Positions 59,115-64,000 of a DNA stretch of 64,000 bases are shown piece by piece. The notes beneath the pieces were generated by a model that saw only the letters and a list, made by a program, of their open reading frames with translations, searched no databases and was not told the DNA's origin. The DNA is from Sipunculus nudus (lineage: Eukaryota; Annelida; Sipuncula; Golfingiida; Sipunculidae): the NCBI GenBank assembly GCA_026874595.1, contig CM049309.1, forward strand, positions 17,688,576-17,752,575, written 5' to 3'. Position 1 is the first letter of the stretch, and the number at the start of each line of letters is the position of its first letter. Both the position numbers and the translations under genes were made by a program.

Positions 59115-60549
59115 CATGTCAGGTCATGTCGTTTTATTTTGCTTCTAGACATATATATACAACTATTATGGGAAAATCCTCAAACTCGTGTTTGTTTTCA
59201 CTTATTCTGCCCAGGTTCATTCGTGCATAAGTGACAATACATTTGTGAATATTCCTTGATGACGTCCCTGAATACCGATCATATGCCGGATCCACCATAA
59301 ATTTCATAAGATTGCGTTCGTGTTTGCGTGAATTGTGAAATGAATAAACAAGGTCAAGTTACAAGGTCACCAGACTTTGGTGGCGCCTTGATGCCTTACC
59401 AAATATTTGATGGATTTTCAGGAAATTTATTATGAATATATTCAATAAAGTTTCTCACATGTATCACATTCTAAGCAAAATTTGCACATATATAATGGGA
59501 ACAGAAATCACAAGATATGCGACTGGCGTATTATTTGCGGTGCTCTTTTTTTTGCATGCGCCTTACCAATGAGTTTTAGCATTCTGTTAAACCTTAGGCT
59601 TACCAAAGTAACGGTAGCAAATACAGACCCCATGGAGACACTTACCGCCGGATAAAAGATCAGCAAACAATGATTTATTTATCAGTTTATTTTGCTATAT
59701 AGAGAGAAAAATGTAAAATGCCGGTACCTCACCACGTTCAAAACAATTTTAATGTCATTCAGGCGTGGTGATACCAGATATTACCTCGAACCTTTTAGCT
59801 TCAAAGAATAAAAAGTCTGCGTTTAAATGTTATGTGCAAAAGAAGGGCGATCTCAGAATTAACGTGTACAGTTGCCTAAAATACCAGACCACCGTTATAC
59901 ATATTAACACTTGTATATGCATGCGTGTTGAAATGTAAGTAACGCTTGGCAGTGAATATACGCTATTATAAATCATGCATGTAGATCCATTAAGAAAGAA
60001 AATGCCAGTCAACTCTGTCATTAAGTCAACGGGAATAAGTCATAGCACAGAGCTATATATAATCATATATAAAGCTCCTAGAAGCTAATATCGTGTGCAT
60101 GTATATTATATCAGGAGCCTGTCCGCACGTATACATCAAAGCATTCTTTTACTTCATGGGTTACACGCCGCGTGCTATTCATTCGCTCTTTGCTTTTCAG
60201 AGCATGACGATTTGTAAGTAGTTTTAATGGTTCTCCTGGATACATTTTTATAGGAATTTGCATGGTTAAGTTATACAGTGTTAAAGTCAGATGTCTCGCT
60301 TGTGATCCCAAGGTTAAGTTATGCATCTTTGTTTTAACGTAAAGATAGGCAGGTCACTGCATGGTTACTGATTTCATGGGTGTCAAGTGAAGTGATAATA
60401 TTTCATATTATAAAAATTCGGGCACAGATGTATTTGCATATATAAACAGTGTAATCTTGCATATAACTGATATCTGTTTAAAATGGCGTGATTAATGTCT
60501 CTTGACTCTCACACCTCAATCCATGAACATGTATTGCTTGTCTATTATT
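57121..60549. other. Gene-free stretch with an estrogen-response-type palindrome
   Basis: No gene is supported. It includes AGGTCACAGTGACCT at 58,016-58,030, a poly-G tract near 58,103-58,116, a block near 58,300-58,370 resembling dispersed invertebrate repeats, and (TA)n followed by (GA)n at about 59,004-59,111. Confidence 0.55.
58016..58030. promoter_or_regulatory. Perfect estrogen-response-element palindrome
   Basis: AGGTCACAGTGACCT fits the inverted repeat AGGTCA-nnn-TGACCT exactly. It may be functional or a chance part of a dispersed repeat. Confidence 0.35.
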
Positions 60550-61041
60550 TATACTCTAATCCACCAACCTATGTCCATCTGTTTTTTAGAGATAATTTTC
60601 TCAAAAATCTATAATTTCAGTCCTAGAAATCTGCTTATGGATCAGACGATCTATTATGGCAATCATCAATTTTAAATTAATTCTCTAATTGATCATTTAC
60701 AACTGTATAGACTAATTCCAATGAGAAGTCATCTTTGTTTTGGCTGGTCATATTTTTTTAAAGTGCTTTACATGTCATCGTCCATTCAGCAAGTGTCAAC
60801 TGGGGCTGGTTTGTGTATGTTACCAATGACCTTGACCGCTATGAGTGTGGCTTATATGTTGTAAAATTTAAATCGATTTCTCATATTTTAAAATAATTCT
60901 GCTTTTAAATTATTGTCTAAGGTGGATGTTTATTTCTCTGGTGCATTCATTTTCTACCATTTATTATCATTTTCTCCCTCTAAATATATCTAATAAAAAG
61001 TTTAGGCGGACATGAGGGTATGGGGCAGCTAGACTATAACG
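60550..61041. mobile_element. DR1-core MITE family, second full-length copy
   Basis: The left end (TATACTCTAATCCACC..GTCCATCTGTTTTTTAGA) and right end (AAGTTTAGGCGGACATGAGG..AGACTATAA) are inverted and match the ends of the 28.8-kb copy. The interior shares AAGTCATCTTTGTTTTGGCT, the TTACCAATGACCTTGACCGC core and TCTCATATTTT. It is more eroded than the intron copy. Confidence 0.75.
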
Positions 61042-61218
61042 TTTAATATCCTTGTTTTAGCTTCCGTTATTCCTTTTAACTAATAAGATCATCCGATGTG
61101 AATACTTTCTTTTCCAAGAATTTCAGTGATTTGGTTTATACGAAAACCTCATATTCTAACGGTGCCTGTGTAGGAAATTTAATGGCAAAGTGGGAAATTG
61201 AAAAAGGGAAATAATATG

Positions 61219-61473
61219 GTGCTTTTTCGTCCATGCATGCATATTAAACTGCTATGGACCCATACCAGTTTTATCTATTTATATTGAATGTACGACCATT
61301 TTGGACCTTAATATTATCCATTATTCAAGTCTAAAGACAGCTCTGTATGTCTTGACAATGTTCAATAGAGGAAGAGGCGGCACATGATCGTTCATGTGAA
61401 ATCGAGCGCGACTACAATGACAGGCCGCGGTAAAATGTGAAAGCTACCACCTTCATGAGAAAGTAGAGCTCAG
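61219..61473. repeat. Dispersed repeat, copy 1 of 2
   Basis: About 255 bp matching 62,122-62,372 at high identity, including TTGGACCTTAATATTATCCA and GGAAGAGGCGGCACATGATC. No inverted ends or coding capacity were seen. Confidence 0.85.
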
Positions 61474-61624
61474 TACCTCGCATACGGCAGTCTAGCACCT
61501 TGTTATGGCTCTGCGTGATGGTAAACACAGTCCACGTGTGTTTGTTAACCAAAACAACCCCACGTGACCGGAGGTCCGAATGTGAGCCGCAACACGTGAT
61601 ATTTCAGGCAGCAGAAACATGTAC

Positions 61625-61830
61625 AGAGAAGTTTCGTTATAACGGGGTCCGTTACAACGGAAGACTCGAGTTACGGACAAATCTCTAGGGAACGAACGAG
61701 TGAAAGTTAAAATTGGCTTCGATATAACGGAAAACTCGTGTTCCGGATCCGAACGGACTTACATGACACAAAATGAACCTCGCCGATATACTCAGAATCG
61801 TTATAACGAACTTGAGTGGCGGCGGTCAGG
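61625..61830. mobile_element. Diverged mariner/pogo-like relic
   Basis: Repeated phrases such as TTATAACGGGGTCCG, GAAGACTCGAGTTACGG, GATATAACGGAAAACTCG and CGTTATAACGAACTTGAG in both orientations resemble Tigger-type ends. Borders cannot be fixed. Confidence 0.35.
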
Positions 61831-62121
61831 TTCCCAGTCGTTTGATCTTTGTAAAACCCAGCCGACAATGACACGCTAATTAAGACAGGGCAGGTTTTCA
61901 CACCCAGGCCATAGTCGAGTGGTTATGTAACCGCTGTTTACTCCCTGTATCGGTTGAGTTCACCCGTGTTCACTTCTCAACAGTCTCCCAGATTTTCTGA
62001 GCGCAGCAGACAAGTGGTCAGGTGTCGCCAACGATTAAAGCCTGGTGAGATGGCACTCTTCATGTGGGTGACTGACAAGCAAACACTTGGGGCTGCCATC
62101 AACGACGAAATGCACTGTATA

Positions 62122-62372
62122 GTGCTTTTTCCTCCATGCATATTAAACTGTCTTTGATGCCGTATACCAGTTTTCTCTATTTATAATAAATGTACGACCA
62201 TTTTGGACCTTAATATTATCCATTATTCAAGTCTAAAGACAGCTCTGTATGGTCTTGACAATGTTTAGTAGAGGAAGAGGCGGCACATGATCGTTCATGT
62301 GAAATCGAGCGCGACTACAAAGACAGGCCGCGGTAACATGTGAAAGCTGCCACCTTCATGGGAAAGTAGAGC
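62122..62372. repeat. Dispersed repeat, copy 2 of 2
   Basis: It is in direct orientation to 61,219-61,473 with about 650 bp between. Flanking DNA differs, so the pair is not a simple tandem duplication of a longer unit. Confidence 0.85.
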
Positions 62373-62642
62373 CAGAAGCCGTGTTAGCCCCGCAAACGCA
62401 GGTGGCCTGCACAAAAAGTCGGCTGACTTTAGTAGTAAGCCGAGTTTCGTGGCTCGACTTTGCTCGCAAAAATGTCGGCTCACTTAACCTGACCTGAAAG
62501 CCTATTCATTTATTGATATTACAAAGTACTTTTTTAATTAAGTTATCTATATTACATGTGACGCCTGTATTTTTTTTTGGGGGGGGGGTCATGTTTGACC
62601 ATGTATTGTAATGCGGGGAGCTTCAACTATGTTAGTCAGACC

Positions 62643-62975
62643 GGCTTTTGTGGCTCTAGGGTAGAGCACAGGACTCAAAGCCGGGAGATCGTGAGTTCGA
62701 ATCTCAGCCCAGGCGGTGAGATTTTTCACGGTCGGCCACCATCCAGGGTGAGCGCTCTGCAGGCTTAATTGGAATGCCATGCCCAACAGCCGTGTTGCAC
62801 TCACAAACGAGGGTGGTTCCTCGGTGGTATGACCCAGCAATGGGGACGATTACGCACCCAGGGTCCGCAGGTGCAGCAATCACCAGGCCTAGTTGACGAT
62901 AGGATAAAATGAGAGGACGCGTGTGATACTGCAATGTCACAAAACCGGAACCGGAATCCAATTCTGCAGACGTAC
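62643..62975 (+). mobile_element. tRNA-derived SINE, family 1, best copy
   Basis: The head TGTGGCTCTAGGGTAGAGCA (A box) and GAGTTCGAATCTC (B box) are spaced as in a tRNA gene. The body carries CGGTGAGATTTTTCACGGTC and GGTATGACCCAGCAATGGGG and ends near CAATTCTGCAGACG. It has the most intact promoter of the three copies. Confidence 0.85.
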
Positions 62976-64000
62976 ATATACGTAGTTAAGTTTAGCATTT
63001 AAAAGATGGAGACGGTTACCTCCACAAAAATAAAATTTTGGATTTGGACTCTTGTCACCTGAGGTACATATGGTATCGGCCTGATAATATTTTCATGAAC
63101 TTCTTTTATACTGAGAAATCTCTTTGTGACTTTATTATTGTTACTTGTTTTTGGCATGATTTGCCACCGCATTAAGGATTGAGTGATAACTCCAGATTTA
63201 CTCCATTAAATACCCAGATTTATATTAAAGAATGAAAAGTGTGTGAGGTGACACCCTCTTCCACACATTTTCTTCCAAACAAACACACGTCACACACAGC
63301 CCCCCCCCCCCTTCCCCCACACACACACACCTACACCTACACCCACACACACTCACACACACACTTATGAAGCAAAGAGGCTTGCATGCAAGGCAATTGT
63401 ACGCTCTAATGCTAAAACTTCGTCTGGTCCATTTGACAGTGCGGCTGCGCTAGGCGGAAGGAATGAATGCGCATGGCGTCACCACTTGGTTGAGGGTGTA
63501 AAATTTCACAGATTCTATCTCTTCTTTCAGCAAATAATGGAAGTTACAACACTGGGCTTGGCTAGGAGCGCTGCAGAATCGGTTATGCCATGGTGCTTCA
63601 CCATACAACATGTAGCTTTGTCAAAAGAAAAAATTCCGAAACTAAAAACCTGCATTCTAAAGAATGCAGTTCCGCCATGTGGGCGTCTCTATCGCGGGAT
63701 GCTTCCCAACACGTATTTGCTTTAACTTCGGCTCATATTCCAAGGATCATTCGTTCATAAAAGACTTTACATTTGTGATTATTCCATGATGATGTTCCAG
63801 AATCCGGATCATGTACAGAACACACAAACACATACGGACGGAGATAAACGTATACCCTCCTGCATGGCGGAGGCAATTAAATTTGAATAGTTCTGTTTTA
63901 ACATTCAAGAACACATCTGAATAGTAGGGCTGTAATGTTATATATATGTATACCTGCACGTCAAATATCGTATCGGTATGGCCCTGTAATAATGAATTGA
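62976..64000. other. Gene-free window end
   Basis: Contains a poly-C tract at about 63,301-63,312 followed by (CA)n-rich sequence to 63,364. Short open frames (for example plus 63,486-63,725) show no domain and I do not call them. Confidence 0.5.

Noticed and set aside
62643-62720. A functional tRNA gene at the SINE head
   Set aside because: The A and B boxes are there, but the arms do not fold into a complete cloverleaf by eye and two further copies with the same 3' body show it is a SINE.

Overview
The window looks like nuclear DNA of a marine invertebrate, most likely a lophotrochozoan (a mollusc is my best guess, from the repeat types; this is inference). It is AT-rich, full of (TA)n, (AAT)n and poly-C/poly-G tracts, holds several tRNA-derived SINEs, MITEs and cut-and-paste transposon relics, and its genes have spliceosomal introns with GT-AG borders. 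No bacterial features (operons, ribosome binding sites) are present.

Layout. 1-18.1 kb is almost gene-free; one possible exon of an unknown gene lies at 165-380 on the minus strand, and the rest is AT-rich repeats. At 18,881-20,296 (+) is an intact, intronless gene for a secreted GH76-type alpha-1,6-mannanase-like enzyme with a cysteine-rich half-granulin tail. From 35,187 down to 22,871 (-) I reconstruct a six-exon gene (called LTD-A here) for a 396-residue type I membrane protein: signal peptide, lamin-tail-like (LTD) ectodomain, two short TSP1-like cysteine modules, one membrane helix and a short tail. From 39,074 to 43,057 (+) lies a four-exon paralogue (LTD-B, 295 residues) with the same LTD, membrane helix and tail architecture and the same intron phases, but without the TSP1-like exons. 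The two genes point away from each other across a 3.9-kb intergenic gap. At 48,881-50,644 (+) is a single-exon gene for a 587-residue acidic, Ser/Thr-rich, probably disordered protein whose N terminus carries a Cys-Cys/basic motif like palmitoylated membrane-associated proteins. 50.6-64 kb has no gene I can support and is rich in transposable elements.

Mobile DNA. I can delimit a CpG-rich MITE (53,723-54,252), two copies of a GGTATGG-ended MITE, two full and two partial copies of a MITE family that carries a nuclear-receptor DR1-like core, a hAT-type element with an 8-bp target duplication, two pogo/Tigger-type elements, a possible TRIM or tandem SINE pair, three copies of one SINE family, one of another, and a decayed non-LTR reverse-transcriptase end. 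Several sit in the introns of LTD-A.

Working together. LTD-A and LTD-B are probably a local duplicate pair of cell-surface receptors or adhesion proteins; their ligands are unknown. The GH76 enzyme could act outside the cell on fungal or microbial mannan. No pathway links these to the 48.9-kb gene. All exon models are from reading splice signals, frame and paralogy by eye; no transcript evidence or database search was available.
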